64,000 bases of DNA from JAHBNG01 sp039028975 (GCA_039028975.1 JBCCHB010000086.1:4222-68221); one strand, 5' to 3'; positions 42,350 through 51,517 are shown, counted from the stretch's first letter. Notes: a model not told the origin generated them from the sequence alone. Numbers and translations are program-made.

Positions 42350-43807
42350 ATGTCATCTACCCACCTTACTATTCCACCCACTACTGTGGTCATCTTTGGT
42401 GCATCGGGTGATCTCACTCGCAGAAAATTAATGCCCGCCCTCTTTAACGCCTTTCAGAAGCAACGTTTGCCAGAGAATCTCCACGTGATTGGTTTTGCCC
42501 GCCGTGACTGGACACTAGAGAAATTCCAGTCGATGATGGGCGATGCCCTGAAAGAATTTGCTGATAATTACAACGAGGGTGACTGGCAAGCCTTCTCGAC
42601 CATGCTCCACTATCACAAAGGCAATTTGGATGTACCAGAAGATTACAGCGCTTTGCGTACTCGGATCGAAGAGATTGAAGCAGGCAACGGAAATCGACTT
42701 TACTATTTGGCGATTGGGCCAGAGTACTTTGTACCAGTTATTGAGCAATTGGGCGGGGCTGGGATGGCGGCCCAGGGGAAAGGATGGCGTAACTTGGTCA
42801 TCGAAAAACCCTTTGGCACAGACCTTGAATCGGCTACAACGCTCAACAACGCGGTTCATGCTGTTTTTGAGGAGAGCCAAGTCTATCGGATCGATCACTA
42901 TTTGGGTAAAGAGACCGCTCAGAATATTCTCTTCTTCCGCTTTGCCAATACGGTCTACGAGCCCATTTGGAATCGCAACTACATTGACAATGTGCAGATT
43001 ACGGCAGCTGAAACGGTTGATGTGGGTACCCGGGCCGGTTATTACGACAAGGCGGGTATCCTGCGGGATATGTTCCAAAACCACATCCTGCAGCTTCTAA
43101 CGTTGGTGACCATGGAGCCACCATCCCCTTTTAACGCCACAACGCTGCGTAATGAGAAGGTCAAAGTTCTCTCGGCCATTCGTCCTATCGAGCTGAATGA
43201 AGCCATTCGTGCCCAGTACCGAGGCTATTTGGATGCATCAGGCGTTGCCCCTAATTCTCATACGCCAACCTATGCCGCCATTAAACTCTTTATCGATAAT
43301 TGGCGCTGGCAGGACGTACCCATCTACCTTCGTTCTGGCAAAGCACTCATGGGCAAAGCCACTGAAATCACCATCACATTTAAACCCCCGCCCTATCGGA
43401 TGTTCGACGCTTTTGAAAGTCCCACGCCCAATATTCTCTCCATCTGTATTCAGCCAGATGAGGGCATTCATTTCAAATTTGATGCCAAAGTTCCCGATCA
43501 GAGCCAGCAGATGAAGACCGTGGATATGAATTTCCACTACCAGGAGGCGTTTCCCAATAAAGAGCTTCCTGATGCGTACGAGCGCCTTCTTTTGGATGCC
43601 ATCCAAGGAGATGCTTCTCTCTTTGCCCGTAGTGATGAGATTGATAATGCCTGGCAGCTCATTGATCCATTGCTCAAGACTTGGGAGAATGGCAAAGGGC
43701 AGCCCATGGCCACCTACCGTCCAGGCACTTGGGGACCAAAAGAGGCAGATATTTTACTGGCCAGAGATGGGCGTATCTGGCGTATGGGGTGTGGAGAACA
43801 TGAATAA
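42350..43807 (+). CDS. zwf: Glucose-6-phosphate 1-dehydrogenase
   Basis: 485 residues. The NADP-binding start is VVIFGASGDLTRRKL; the active-site motif is RIDHYLGKETAQN; the conserved tail region AYERLLLDAIQGDASLFARSDE is present. It oxidises glucose 6-phosphate to 6-phosphogluconolactone, feeding NADPH production. Co-oriented with rpiA and probably one transcript. Complete, with normal length. Confidence 0.97.
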   Translation: MSSTHLTIPPTTVVIFGASGDLTRRKLMPALFNAFQKQRLPENLHVIGFARRDWTLEKFQSMMGDALKEFADNYNEGDWQAFSTMLHYHKGNLDVPEDYSALRTRIEEIEAGNGNRLYYLAIGPEYFVPVIEQLGGAGMAAQGKGWRNLVIEKPFGTDLESATTLNNAVHAVFEESQVYRIDHYLGKETAQNILFFRFANTVYEPIWNRNYIDNVQITAAETVDVGTRAGYYDKAGILRDMFQNHILQLLTLVTMEPPSPFNATTLRNEKVKVLSAIRPIELNEAIRAQYRGYLDASGVAPNSHTPTYAAIKLFIDNWRWQDVPIYLRSGKALMGKATEITITFKPPPYRMFDAFESPTPNILSICIQPDEGIHFKFDAKVPDQSQQMKTVDMNFHYQEAFPNKELPDAYERLLLDAIQGDASLFARSDEIDNAWQLIDPLLKTWENGKGQPMATYRPGTWGPKEADILLARDGRIWRMGCGEHE

Positions 43808-43918
43808 TAACTAATTTGTGAATTGTTGAATGTTTAATGAGTTAGTCGGCGGAATATCCTTGTTGTATAGAGCCTACTCGGACATCAGACGCATTTTCAT
43901 TAACAATTCACAGATTTA

Positions 43919-43942
43919 ACAATTCAACAATTCAACAATTAA
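43919..43942. repeat. 8-bp tandem repeat (AACAATTC), three copies
   Basis: Three AACAATTC-type units, the third ending AACAATTA, directly before the start region of the next gene. A partial inverse (GAATTGTTGAAT) lies at 43819-43830 in the same gap. Confidence 0.8.
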
Positions 43943-43957
43943 TTAAGGACTATACCT

Positions 43958-45082
43958 ATGGCAACCACCTACCGCGTCGGCATTATCGGTTTTGCCCACA
44001 TGCACATCAACAGTTTGGCCCAGGAATTCCATGCACACCCACAGGTTCAATTGGTAGCCTGTGCCGATACGGTTCCTTTAAGCCCAGAATTGCGAGATGC
44101 CCTCTATACCCGAGGCTGGAATCTGCAACTTGCTCAGGAGAAGCTGGGCGTTCCGCAGACTTACGCAGATTATCACGACCTGTTGGCTCATGAAGAGCTG
44201 GATATTGTAGTTTGCTGTGCAGAGAACACGCGTCATGCCGAAGTTGTCGAAGCCTGTGCGGCCAAGGGCATTCACGTGGTGGTAGAAAAGCCTATGGCTA
44301 GTTCGCTCGCCCATGGGTTGCGTATGGTTCGGGCGGCAGAAGCCGCAGGCACCCTGCTCGTTGTCAACTGGCCTACCACTTGGGCCACGGCCATCCGGAC
44401 GGCCAAAGAAGTGATTGATGCGGGCGAGATTGGGCGGGTGCTAGAGGTGAAGTGGCGAGGTGGACACTTGGGCCCCCTTGGCTGGGGCGTCTCCCATCCC
44501 GGCGTTGCCGAAGGAGCCACCCCCATGTCTGGGCCGGAACGAGGTGCTACATGGTGGCATCAGCAAGCGGCCGGCGGTGGGGCCATGCTCGATTACTGCT
44601 GCTATGGCTCTATGTTGGCTCGCTGGTATATTGGCGAGCAGGCCCTTTCAGCCATTGGTATGAAGGCAAACCTCAATTCCCAGTGGGGGGATGCAGAAGA
44701 CAATGCGGCCATGATTGTTCGCTTTCCCAATGCAATGGGTCTCTTTGAAGGATCTTGGACGACCCATGATCATGGCGTTTCGCCAGGACCAATTGTTTAT
44801 GGAACCGATGGAACCTTGGTAATCGAGCGCAAAAAGCAGCAGGTTGTCCGCGTAATCCAAGGTCAAGCTGACTCCCGCTTTGCCGATCTGGTCGAACTCC
44901 CTGCTGGACGCACGAATATTGCTGAAGAAATCATCCACCATTTAGAGACCAGCGAACCACTTCATCCAACTTTACAGCCAGAGCTCAATACGGAAGTCAT
45001 GGCGATACTGGACGCTGGCGTACGAGCAGCCGAAAGTGGGCAGTTGGAGACGGTGGACAATGTGACGTGGTGTATAGGTTGA
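43958..45082 (+). CDS. Gfo/Idh/MocA family oxidoreductase
   Basis: 374 residues. Rossmann start RVGIIGFAHMHINSLAQEF, then HEELDIVVCCAENTRHAEVV and VVVEKPMASSLAHGLRM with the catalytic Lys. The glycine motif is GFAHMH rather than GxGxxG, seen in some subfamilies. C-terminal domain is complete with AAGGGAMLDYCCYG. Substrate unknown. It follows the zwf gene but is separated by 150 bp that include short repeats, so it is probably transcribed separately. Confidence 0.88.
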   Translation: MATTYRVGIIGFAHMHINSLAQEFHAHPQVQLVACADTVPLSPELRDALYTRGWNLQLAQEKLGVPQTYADYHDLLAHEELDIVVCCAENTRHAEVVEACAAKGIHVVVEKPMASSLAHGLRMVRAAEAAGTLLVVNWPTTWATAIRTAKEVIDAGEIGRVLEVKWRGGHLGPLGWGVSHPGVAEGATPMSGPERGATWWHQQAAGGGAMLDYCCYGSMLARWYIGEQALSAIGMKANLNSQWGDAEDNAAMIVRFPNAMGLFEGSWTTHDHGVSPGPIVYGTDGTLVIERKKQQVVRVIQGQADSRFADLVELPAGRTNIAEEIIHHLETSEPLHPTLQPELNTEVMAILDAGVRAAESGQLETVDNVTWCIG

Positions 45083-45097
45083 TTGATAGAGCCTGAT

Positions 45098-45180
45098 TAT
45101 AGTGAACTCTGTTTGAAAACAGTAGTTCATCTTCTCTGGTAGAAGCCATAGGAAACTACCGTTTTCAACACAAACGCACT
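45098..45180. repeat. Dispersed palindromic repeat family 1, copy 2
   Basis: ACTCTGTTTGAAAACAGTAG ... TCTGGTAGAAG ... CTACCGTTTTCAACAC; same plan as 13481-13561 with inverted ends. Follows the Gfo/Idh stop. Confidence 0.75.
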
Positions 45181-45229
45181 TTAGTAATCTGAGATGTAGA
45201 ATTCTTGATCCATTTAAATCACCCTTTGG

Positions 45230-45238
45230 TGCTATAAT
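45230..45238 (+). promoter_or_regulatory. Extended -10 promoter for the cold-shock-domain gene
   Basis: TGCTATAAT at 45230-45238; the transcript would begin just before repeat family 2 and carry it as a structured leader of about 145 nt before ATG 45389. Confidence 0.5.
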
Positions 45239-45248
45239 TTACCCAGTA

Positions 45249-45334
45249 TAGATAGCCAGAAAAGTTCTGCCCTCCCTCCTCGGAATTTCCAGAGCGGTTG
45301 GGTTCAGACTCGGTACAAAACTTTTCTGGCCAAG
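45249..45334. repeat. Dispersed palindromic repeat family 2, copy in a leader
   Basis: GATAGCCAGAAAAGTTCTGC on the left and AAAACTTTTCTGGCCAAG on the right are inverted; the centre holds GGAATTTCCAGAG. It would form a long hairpin in the leader of the cold-shock-domain gene. Confidence 0.7.
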
Positions 45335-45388
45335 TCCAACGTGATTCTCCCAACCAGTTCAGGAATCACGCAACACAAAAAAGACTCT

Positions 45389-45886
45389 ATGCCAGGACGC
45401 AAGCAAAAATCCAACAACCTTCCGAAAGATCGCATCCTCTACTGCGAACGCTGTGGCATCTCCTTTTTATGGTCAGGGGAGGAGCAGATGTTACTTACTC
45501 AAACCCCAAATAACCTACGTGATAGTGAAGCTGAGAGCGAGTCTGGCAGTGAGTCTAGCAATGAGCTGAATAGCGAAGCTCGTAATCACGTAAACAACAG
45601 CCAAACTGATAATGAGCCACAGGGACCGCCAACCCACTGTGCAGGATGTCGCGCCCTCTTGCCTGCAGTGGGGCGTGAGAGAGGTGTGGTCAAGTGGTAC
45701 AATCCACGAAAACGTTTCGGATTTATCATTCGGGATGATGGGTCGGAGATATTTGCTCACGGCTCAAAATTGCGTAACGGGCGTCGCCTACCCCAAGATG
45801 CACTTGTCGAATTCCAGGTAACCCATTCAAAACAGGGACCGGCCGCGTCCGCAATTACCATTTTAGAGGAATCACCCACCAAGTAA
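45389..45886 (+). CDS. Zinc-ribbon plus cold-shock-domain protein
   Basis: 165 residues from ATG 45389 (upstream in-frame ATG 45341 lies in the repeat). The N-terminal part has two CxxC pairs, YCERCG and HCAGCR, about 50 residues apart, with a Ser/Glu/Asn-rich insertion between them. The C-terminal 65 residues form a cold-shock domain: GVVKWYNPRKRFGFIIRDDG and SEIFAHGSKL carry the RNP1- and RNP2-like aromatic patches. It likely binds single-stranded RNA or DNA. The long acidic insertion splitting the zinc knuckles is unusual. Possibly self-regulated through its structured leader (inference). Confidence 0.85.
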   Translation: MPGRKQKSNNLPKDRILYCERCGISFLWSGEEQMLLTQTPNNLRDSEAESESGSESSNELNSEARNHVNNSQTDNEPQGPPTHCAGCRALLPAVGRERGVVKWYNPRKRFGFIIRDDGSEIFAHGSKLRNGRRLPQDALVEFQVTHSKQGPAASAITILEESPTK

Positions 45887-46041
45887 CGGTTTATTTTATT
45901 ATTTTTGGGCTCTATAGGGGATCCAAGTCTCTCATGGGATTTGGGACGTGGACACATTCGGAAGTAATTTGTCATTTCGAGGCTAACTTCTGGAAACGTC
46001 TTTAGAGTCATTATCTATTATTTATGGAGTTATTTATTATT

Positions 46042-47481
46042 ATGTCTGATATTAAATTTGGTACTGATGGATGGCGTGCTCAGATTGGCAATGACTATAC
46101 GTTCGCCAATTTGCGGCGCTGTACCCAGGGCTTTGCTTCTTATCTGAAAGAGATAGGTCAAAGCGGCAGCGTAGTGGTTGGTCATGACAAGCGCTTTATG
46201 GCCGAGAACTTTGCGGCTGTGGCAGCTGAGGTATTGGCGGGCAATGGCTTTAAGGTCTTGCTAACCGATGGCGCAACGCCCACGCCGGTTATTAGCTTTA
46301 GCGTTGGTGCGACAGGTTCGATAGCTGCCGTCAACATTACAGCTAGCCACAACCCCCCAGAGGATCTGGGCTTTAAGGTACGAGACGAAAATGGCGGCGC
46401 CGTTGCCCCTGAAGGTCTTAAAATCATAGAAGCTGGTATTCCTCCTGCCGGAGATGACGCCACGATTCAGATGGTCTCACTGAAGGAAGGGCTAGATAAT
46501 GGGTCCATTGAATACTTTAATCCCAAAGCGGCTTACATGGAGCGGGTTGCCGAACTGATTGACGTTCAGCCTATTAAAGACGCTGGTCTCAAGGTTGTAG
46601 TGGACAATATGTGGGGCAATGGGGCGGGATGGCTAACCGAGATTCTTGGCGGCGGCAAGACGGAGATCATTGAGGTTCATGCCGAGCGTAATCCAGTTTT
46701 TCCAGAGATGTCTCGTCCTGAACCCATCTCTCCCAATGTAGATGCGGGGCTGGCGGCTGGCAAAGCCATGGGTGCCGATTGCGTCTGCATTATGGATGGG
46801 GATGCCGACCGATGCGGCTTTGGCGATGAAAATGGCGAGTTTGTCGATCAGCTGCGGGTCTATGGGCTGTTGGCTTACTACATGCTGGAAGTGCGCCAGC
46901 AACGCGGAACCATCGTCAAGACCCTCAGCACAACCACCATGCTCGATAAGTTGGGCAAGTCATACGATGTACCCGTCATCAACACGGGTGTAGGCTTTAA
47001 GTACGTTGCCCCGGCCATGATGGAACATGATGCCATGATTGGGGGTGAAGAGAGTGGCGGCTATGCCTTTGGTGGTCACGTTCCCGAAAGAGACGGCATT
47101 ATTTCCAATCTTTATCTGCTGGATCTGATGGTTAAGACGGGAAAAACTCCAACTCAACTGCTTGATATTCTTTTTGAGAAGGTGGGCAGTCCCCACCACT
47201 ATGATCGCATTGACACCCGCTTGACCGGCGATGAAATGAAGCAAGCGGCCAAAGACAAATTGGATGTCATCAGTATTGACGGGCTAACCTTGGGCGGTCA
47301 TGAGGTTGTGGAAAAAGTTACAATCGACGGTTATAAATTCGTTATGGACGATGGTGGTTGGCTGTTGGTACGTTTCTCTGGTACCGAACCACTTATTCGT
47401 GTCTACACGGAGACGACTGACCAGGCAGCCATTCCAGCCATTTTGCAGGATGGCCAGCGGATTGCCGGGATTGTTGAATAA
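46042..47481 (+). CDS. Phosphoglucomutase/phosphomannomutase
   Basis: 480 residues from ATG 46042. Alpha-D-phosphohexomutase motifs: FGTDGWRAQIG, the phosphoserine loop TASHNP (S102), metal-binding DGDADR, sugar-binding GEESGG and the phosphate-binding end RFSGTEPLIRVY. It interconverts hexose 1- and 6-phosphates. Glucose versus mannose preference is not clear; the GEESGG loop is common in phosphoglucomutase-type members. A strong hairpin (47529-47564) lies after it. Confidence 0.93.
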   Translation: MSDIKFGTDGWRAQIGNDYTFANLRRCTQGFASYLKEIGQSGSVVVGHDKRFMAENFAAVAAEVLAGNGFKVLLTDGATPTPVISFSVGATGSIAAVNITASHNPPEDLGFKVRDENGGAVAPEGLKIIEAGIPPAGDDATIQMVSLKEGLDNGSIEYFNPKAAYMERVAELIDVQPIKDAGLKVVVDNMWGNGAGWLTEILGGGKTEIIEVHAERNPVFPEMSRPEPISPNVDAGLAAGKAMGADCVCIMDGDADRCGFGDENGEFVDQLRVYGLLAYYMLEVRQQRGTIVKTLSTTTMLDKLGKSYDVPVINTGVGFKYVAPAMMEHDAMIGGEESGGYAFGGHVPERDGIISNLYLLDLMVKTGKTPTQLLDILFEKVGSPHHYDRIDTRLTGDEMKQAAKDKLDVISIDGLTLGGHEVVEKVTIDGYKFVMDDGGWLLVRFSGTEPLIRVYTETTDQAAIPAILQDGQRIAGIVE

Positions 47482-47528
47482 TCCAGACGGAGAAAGAACT
47501 AGCTCTTCATAGGGAGATATTAGGTGAT

Positions 47529-47564
47529 GGCGGCACGCCCACGTAGGGTACCCGGCGTGCCGCC
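47529..47564. terminator. Strong hairpin after the phosphohexomutase gene
   Basis: An 11-bp perfect stem GGCGGCACGCC/GGCGTGCCGCC encloses a loop containing GGGTACCC. No T-tract follows, so a terminator role is uncertain; it may be a 3'-end stabiliser. Confidence 0.5.
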
Positions 47565-47646
47565 AGCCTAGTCCCTGTCGAGATCTACTGAGTATTGCAA
47601 TCTATTCCAAAGGGAATGACATCGACAGGGTCGATTTTAGACTGAG

Positions 47647-47674
47647 CGACAAAACGACAAAACGACAAAACGAC
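47647..47674. repeat. 8-bp tandem repeat (CGACAAAA), three and a half copies
   Basis: Three perfect CGACAAAA units plus CGAC, 16 bp ahead of the epimerase ATG at 47690, where it takes the place of a ribosome-binding site region. Confidence 0.9.
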
Positions 47675-47689
47675 TGCAGACCTGATAGA

Positions 47690-48676
47690 ATGAAGATACT
47701 TGTTACGGGGAGTGCTGGTCATTTAGGTGAAGCGCTCGTGCGCACATTGCAATCGACAGACCATGAAGTTGTCGGCACGGACATCAACCCGTCAGGCTTT
47801 ACCAACACGGTTGGGTCTATTGTGGATCGAGAGCATGTTAAGCAGTGCATGCAGGGCGTTGACGCAATCCTACACACGGCTACCTTACACAAACCTCATG
47901 TGGCAACCCATAGTCAGCAAAATTTCGTTGACACGAATATTACGGGAACGCTCAATCTGCTAGAGGAAGCTGTGGCATCAGATGTCGGTGCGTTCATCTT
48001 TACCAGCACAACCAGCGCATTTGGGGATGCCCTGATCCCACCAGACGGTGCGCCAGCAGCCTGGATTACCGAAACGGTCACGCCAGCCCCCAAAAATATC
48101 TACGGTGTAACAAAAGTAGCTGCAGAAAACCTATGTGAGCTATTCCATCGCAATCAACAGCTTCCTTCTATAATTTTGAGAACTTCCCGCTTTTTTCCTG
48201 AAGAAGATGACAACAGAGCACGGCGTGAAGGCTATGCCGATGCCAATCTTAAAGCCAATGAGTTCCTCTTTCGCCGGGTAGATATTGAAGACGTGGTGAG
48301 CGCACACTTGCTTGCCATCACCAACGCACCGCGTATCGGCTTCGGGCGCTATATCATCAGCGCCACAACACCCTTTACTCAAGCGCATCTTCAGGCTCTT
48401 CGCACCGACGCCCCGACTGTGCTTAAAGAGACTATGCCAGAGTATGAGGCAGCGTACTCTCGTCTTGGTTGGCAAATGTTTCCTACCATTGACCGAGTCT
48501 ACGTGAATGAACTAGCTCGGCGTGAACTCGATTGGTCTCCTCGCCATGACTTCCAGGCCATTCTTGAACGCCTGAAGGCAGACGGTAATTGGCGTAGCCC
48601 CATGGCACATGCGATAGGTGCCAAGGGGTACCATTCCACAAGGTTTGCGGACGGGCCATATCCCGTAGAGGATTGA
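47690..48676 (+). CDS. NAD-dependent epimerase/dehydratase (extended SDR)
   Basis: 328 residues. Rossmann start ILVTGSAGHLGEALVR, DAILHTATLH, and the catalytic pair Y-x3-K in NIYGVTKVAAENLCELF. Extended short-chain dehydrogenase, nucleotide-sugar epimerase or sugar-acid dehydrogenase type. No obvious Shine-Dalgarno; a tandem repeat occupies that place. The GMC oxidoreductase follows 37 bp later and may be co-transcribed. Confidence 0.88.
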   Translation: MKILVTGSAGHLGEALVRTLQSTDHEVVGTDINPSGFTNTVGSIVDREHVKQCMQGVDAILHTATLHKPHVATHSQQNFVDTNITGTLNLLEEAVASDVGAFIFTSTTSAFGDALIPPDGAPAAWITETVTPAPKNIYGVTKVAAENLCELFHRNQQLPSIILRTSRFFPEEDDNRARREGYADANLKANEFLFRRVDIEDVVSAHLLAITNAPRIGFGRYIISATTPFTQAHLQALRTDAPTVLKETMPEYEAAYSRLGWQMFPTIDRVYVNELARRELDWSPRHDFQAILERLKADGNWRSPMAHAIGAKGYHSTRFADGPYPVED

Positions 48677-48713
48677 TGAGCCATTCAACGCTACGCTCAA
48701 AGGAAAATCGATT

Positions 48714-50285
48714 ATGACCCACTATATCATCATTGGCGCAGGCTCTGCTGGCTGTGTCCTTGCCAATCGCCTAACAGAAAATCCCGATTGCTCTGTCCTA
48801 CTTCTCGAAGCGGGTGGACCAGATAGCCACCCAGAAATTCGCATACCAGGCCGCATCTATCACCGGTTGGGGACTGACATAGATTGGTCCTATCAGAGTG
48901 AGCCTCAGGCCAACCTGAATAATCGACAGATTGATCTAAATCGTGGGAAAGTTCTTGGCGGTACCAGCACCATCAACGGTATGGTTTACATTCGTGGCCA
49001 TCGCTGGGATTACGACCGTTGGGCAGAATTGGGCAATGAAGAGTGGGGTTATGAGGATGTTTTGCCCTATTTTAAGAGGGCGGAGCACTTTGATGGGGAA
49101 GAGAACGACGCTGTTCACGACACTGTTCACAGAAGTGTATATGGCAGCAATGGACCACTCAACTTAGCCAACATCCCTAATGTCTCAGGGCAAACTGAAC
49201 GATTTCTCTCTGGTGGCGTGATGATGGGCTTGCCCAAGAATGAGAATTTTAACGGTGAGCACCAACTTGGCGTTGGTATTTATCAATTTACCTACAAAGA
49301 GGGGCAGCGGCACAGTGTTGCCAGCGCCTATTTGACGCCTATCTTAGCTCGTGAAAATCTAACCGTAGAGACCCATGCTCACGTCACTCGCTTGCTATTT
49401 AAAGGGAATAGAGTGGTTGGCGTTAAGTATGTGCATGATAATCAGTTGAAAGAGGCCAGAGCTGAAGATGAAGTCATCTTGTGTGGGGGAGCCATCAATT
49501 CTCCTCAGGTGCTTCTTTGTTCAGGTATCGGTCCCGCTGAGGATCTACATCAGTTGGGCATTCCGGTACAGGTTGATCTACCTGGCGTAGGGGAAAACTT
49601 GCAGGATCATCCCCTACTCTCGTTGTGGTTCCAAGCACCCTCTTTAGTACGGGCAGATGTCACGCTGAGTGGTGCTGCCTATCAAGAGTACATGCAGAGT
49701 AGAAAGGGGGCTCTGGTTTCCACTCGGACCTTTGCTGGCGCGTTTTGGAAGACCCAACCCAACATCCCAGCTCCCGATATGCAGCTTTTCTTCACGGTCG
49801 GTGACACGGAATGCGAGTTCGATTTTTCCATTGCTTTAAGCCTGATGCGTCCCAAGAGTCGCGGCTACATCAAACTACGCTCGGCTAACCCCTTTGCGTA
49901 TCCGATCATTCAGCCTAACTACTTGGACGATGAATACGATCTGCGAGTCTTTATTGACAGTGTGCGTATGGCGCGTCAGCTTGTGGCTACAGAGGCATTC
50001 GAGGGCTTTCTAGAAAAAGAGATCGCTCCAGGGGCTGAGGCCCAAAGCGATGCGGAGATTACTGGCTGGATCCGTGATAACCTAGCGACGACTTGGCACT
50101 ACTCTGGCACCTGCAAGATGGGTAACGACTCTATGGCTGTCGTGAATGACCGCCTACAAGTTCACGGCGTAGAGGGGTTGCGGGTGGTGGATGCTTCGAT
50201 CATGCCTGAGATCATTGGCGGCAATACCAATGCACCAGTAATTATGAGCGCGGAAAAGGCAGCCGATATGATTCGAGGCATGTAG
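48714..50285 (+). CDS. GMC-family oxidoreductase (choline/alcohol dehydrogenase type)
   Basis: 523 residues. FAD-binding start YIIIGAGSAGCVLANRL with LLLEAGG; GMC signature 1 region GKVLGGTSTINGMVYIRG; signature 2 GAINSPQVLLCSGIGP; catalytic region TTWHYSGTCKMG and the end IIGGNTNAPVIMSAEKAADM. FAD-dependent oxidation of an alcohol or sugar; choline dehydrogenase is the closest well-known relative, but the substrate is not established. Co-oriented with the epimerase. Confidence 0.92.
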   Translation: MTHYIIIGAGSAGCVLANRLTENPDCSVLLLEAGGPDSHPEIRIPGRIYHRLGTDIDWSYQSEPQANLNNRQIDLNRGKVLGGTSTINGMVYIRGHRWDYDRWAELGNEEWGYEDVLPYFKRAEHFDGEENDAVHDTVHRSVYGSNGPLNLANIPNVSGQTERFLSGGVMMGLPKNENFNGEHQLGVGIYQFTYKEGQRHSVASAYLTPILARENLTVETHAHVTRLLFKGNRVVGVKYVHDNQLKEARAEDEVILCGGAINSPQVLLCSGIGPAEDLHQLGIPVQVDLPGVGENLQDHPLLSLWFQAPSLVRADVTLSGAAYQEYMQSRKGALVSTRTFAGAFWKTQPNIPAPDMQLFFTVGDTECEFDFSIALSLMRPKSRGYIKLRSANPFAYPIIQPNYLDDEYDLRVFIDSVRMARQLVATEAFEGFLEKEIAPGAEAQSDAEITGWIRDNLATTWHYSGTCKMGNDSMAVVNDRLQVHGVEGLRVVDASIMPEIIGGNTNAPVIMSAEKAADMIRGM

Positions 50286-50398
50286 ATGGCTAGAAAAAGC
50301 TCGTACTCATGAAGAAAGGGATATCCTCCCTTTTGGGAATATCCCAGAATAGATTGGACAAGAGCCAGGACAAGACTTTTCTGGCGAAGTATATAGCG
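50286..50398. repeat. Dispersed palindromic repeat family 2, long copy
   Basis: CTAGAAAAAGCTCGTAC on the left; GGACAAGACTTTTCTGGCGA then AGTATATA on the right, as at 651-717. The middle holds an extra hairpin GGGATATCC/GGGAATATCCC. It directly follows the GMC stop. Confidence 0.65.
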
Positions 50399-50498
50399 AC
50401 AAGGCTTACGGAGATGAAGGGTTGACGAAGAAGAACATTTGAGCTATTCTGTGTTCAGGAATCAATTGAAGCTGTGACCAATGAAACGTGAAGTCTAT

Positions 50499-50578
50499 AT
50501 AGCAGTCGTTTTCAACACCGTAGTTTGGCCTTTCTGGTAGAGTAAAAAAATTACGGTTTTGAAACGGAGCTGAGTATA
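50499..50578. repeat. Dispersed palindromic repeat family 1, copy 3 (inverted)
   Basis: GCAGTCGTTTTCAACACCG ... TTTGGCCTTTCTGGTAGAG ... GTTTTGAAACGGAGCTGAG; reverse orientation of copy 1. Lies in the 337-bp gap before the VOC gene. Confidence 0.8.
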
Positions 50579-50622
50579 GCTGGGGGCAAAGTACCCCAGC
50601 TTCGATATAAGGACAGAACACC

Positions 50623-50985
50623 ATGCTCAAAGGAATCTCCGAAATTATTCTGTATGTTCAGGATATGAATGCCCAGGTAACGTTTTATCGAGATATTTTG
50701 AAGCTACCTATCGCCTATCCGCCAGGGTTGGATAATTATAGCGAAGAATTTTGGGTAGTTTTTGATACCGGGGTCTGCAAGTTAGCCCTACATGGAGGCG
50801 GGAAGAAGCGCTTTGGCGATGATGCGCCCAAGTTTGTCTTTGATACAGGTGACGTTTCCTCTACCCGTCAGTACCTTATCGATCATGGCGTTACCGTTGG
50901 CAAAATCCGAAGTCCTGCGCCTGGTGTTACCGTCTGCGATGCGGTAGACCCCGAAGGCAACTATTTCTCAATTGAGTGCCGTTAG
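50623..50985 (+). CDS. VOC-family (glyoxalase/bleomycin resistance-like) protein
   Basis: 120 residues: two beta-alpha-beta-beta-beta units of the vicinal oxygen chelate fold (ISEIILYVQDMNAQVTFYRD and VTVCDAVDPEGNYFSIECR). Metal ligands are only partly evident (final Glu in FSIEC), so the activity is open: lyase, dioxygenase or ligand-binding. Single gene between repeats. Confidence 0.82.
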   Translation: MLKGISEIILYVQDMNAQVTFYRDILKLPIAYPPGLDNYSEEFWVVFDTGVCKLALHGGGKKRFGDDAPKFVFDTGDVSSTRQYLIDHGVTVGKIRSPAPGVTVCDAVDPEGNYFSIECR

Positions 50986-51115
50986 AAAAGTTCCTCCTTA
51001 AGCCCATCCTGATAATCTACCAATGTCCTCCCAATTAACTTGACAGACAGCCCACTTTGTATGATAAATAGAACAGGTTAAATTCTAATTCACATCATTT
51101 AAGGAGGAGCTCACC

Positions 51116-51517
51116 ATGAATGGGAAATTCGTCACAAGCCAAGAAGCTGTTCGAGATCAACTAGACTGGGGAACAATGGGTTGGTTCAGCCGTCCAGAGC
51201 TAACTGGTGGCAAACATCTCGTTATTATCGAAGTCGATCTACAACCGGGATTTGGTCATGACTTCCACAAACACCCGGTGCAAGAAGAATCCATCTACGT
51301 ATTGCAGGGCAGGATCGAACAATGGCTAGAAAAAGAGAGCCAGATTCTCAACCCTGGTGATGCCATCTACATTGGGGCTGACGTGGTTCACGCTTCCTTC
51401 AACACGTTTGATGAACCCGCCAAGCTACTCGTTGCCCTTGGGCCTGCAGTCGGCGAAGAGGGTTACCAACTTGTGGAAGTTCATGAAGAAGAGCCATGGA
51501 GTGGGTTGAGAAAGTAG
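51116..51517 (+). CDS. Cupin-domain protein
   Basis: 133 residues; ATG 51116 follows AAGGAGGAG. Cupin motif 1 is H-x-H-like in FGHDFHKHPVQEESIYVLQG and motif 2 is GDAIYIGADVVHASFN, giving three His and one Glu as metal ligands. A small beta-barrel metalloprotein, perhaps an isomerase, dioxygenase or sensor. The TIM-barrel epimerase is downstream. Its stop codon lies in the first unit of a 15-bp tandem repeat. Confidence 0.85.
   Translation: MNGKFVTSQEAVRDQLDWGTMGWFSRPELTGGKHLVIIEVDLQPGFGHDFHKHPVQEESIYVLQGRIEQWLEKESQILNPGDAIYIGADVVHASFNTFDEPAKLLVALGPAVGEEGYQLVEVHEEEPWSGLRK

Noticed and set aside
47529..47564. Riboswitch
   Set aside because: A single perfect hairpin behind a gene and before a 125-bp gap has no conserved aptamer features; more likely a 3'-end structure.
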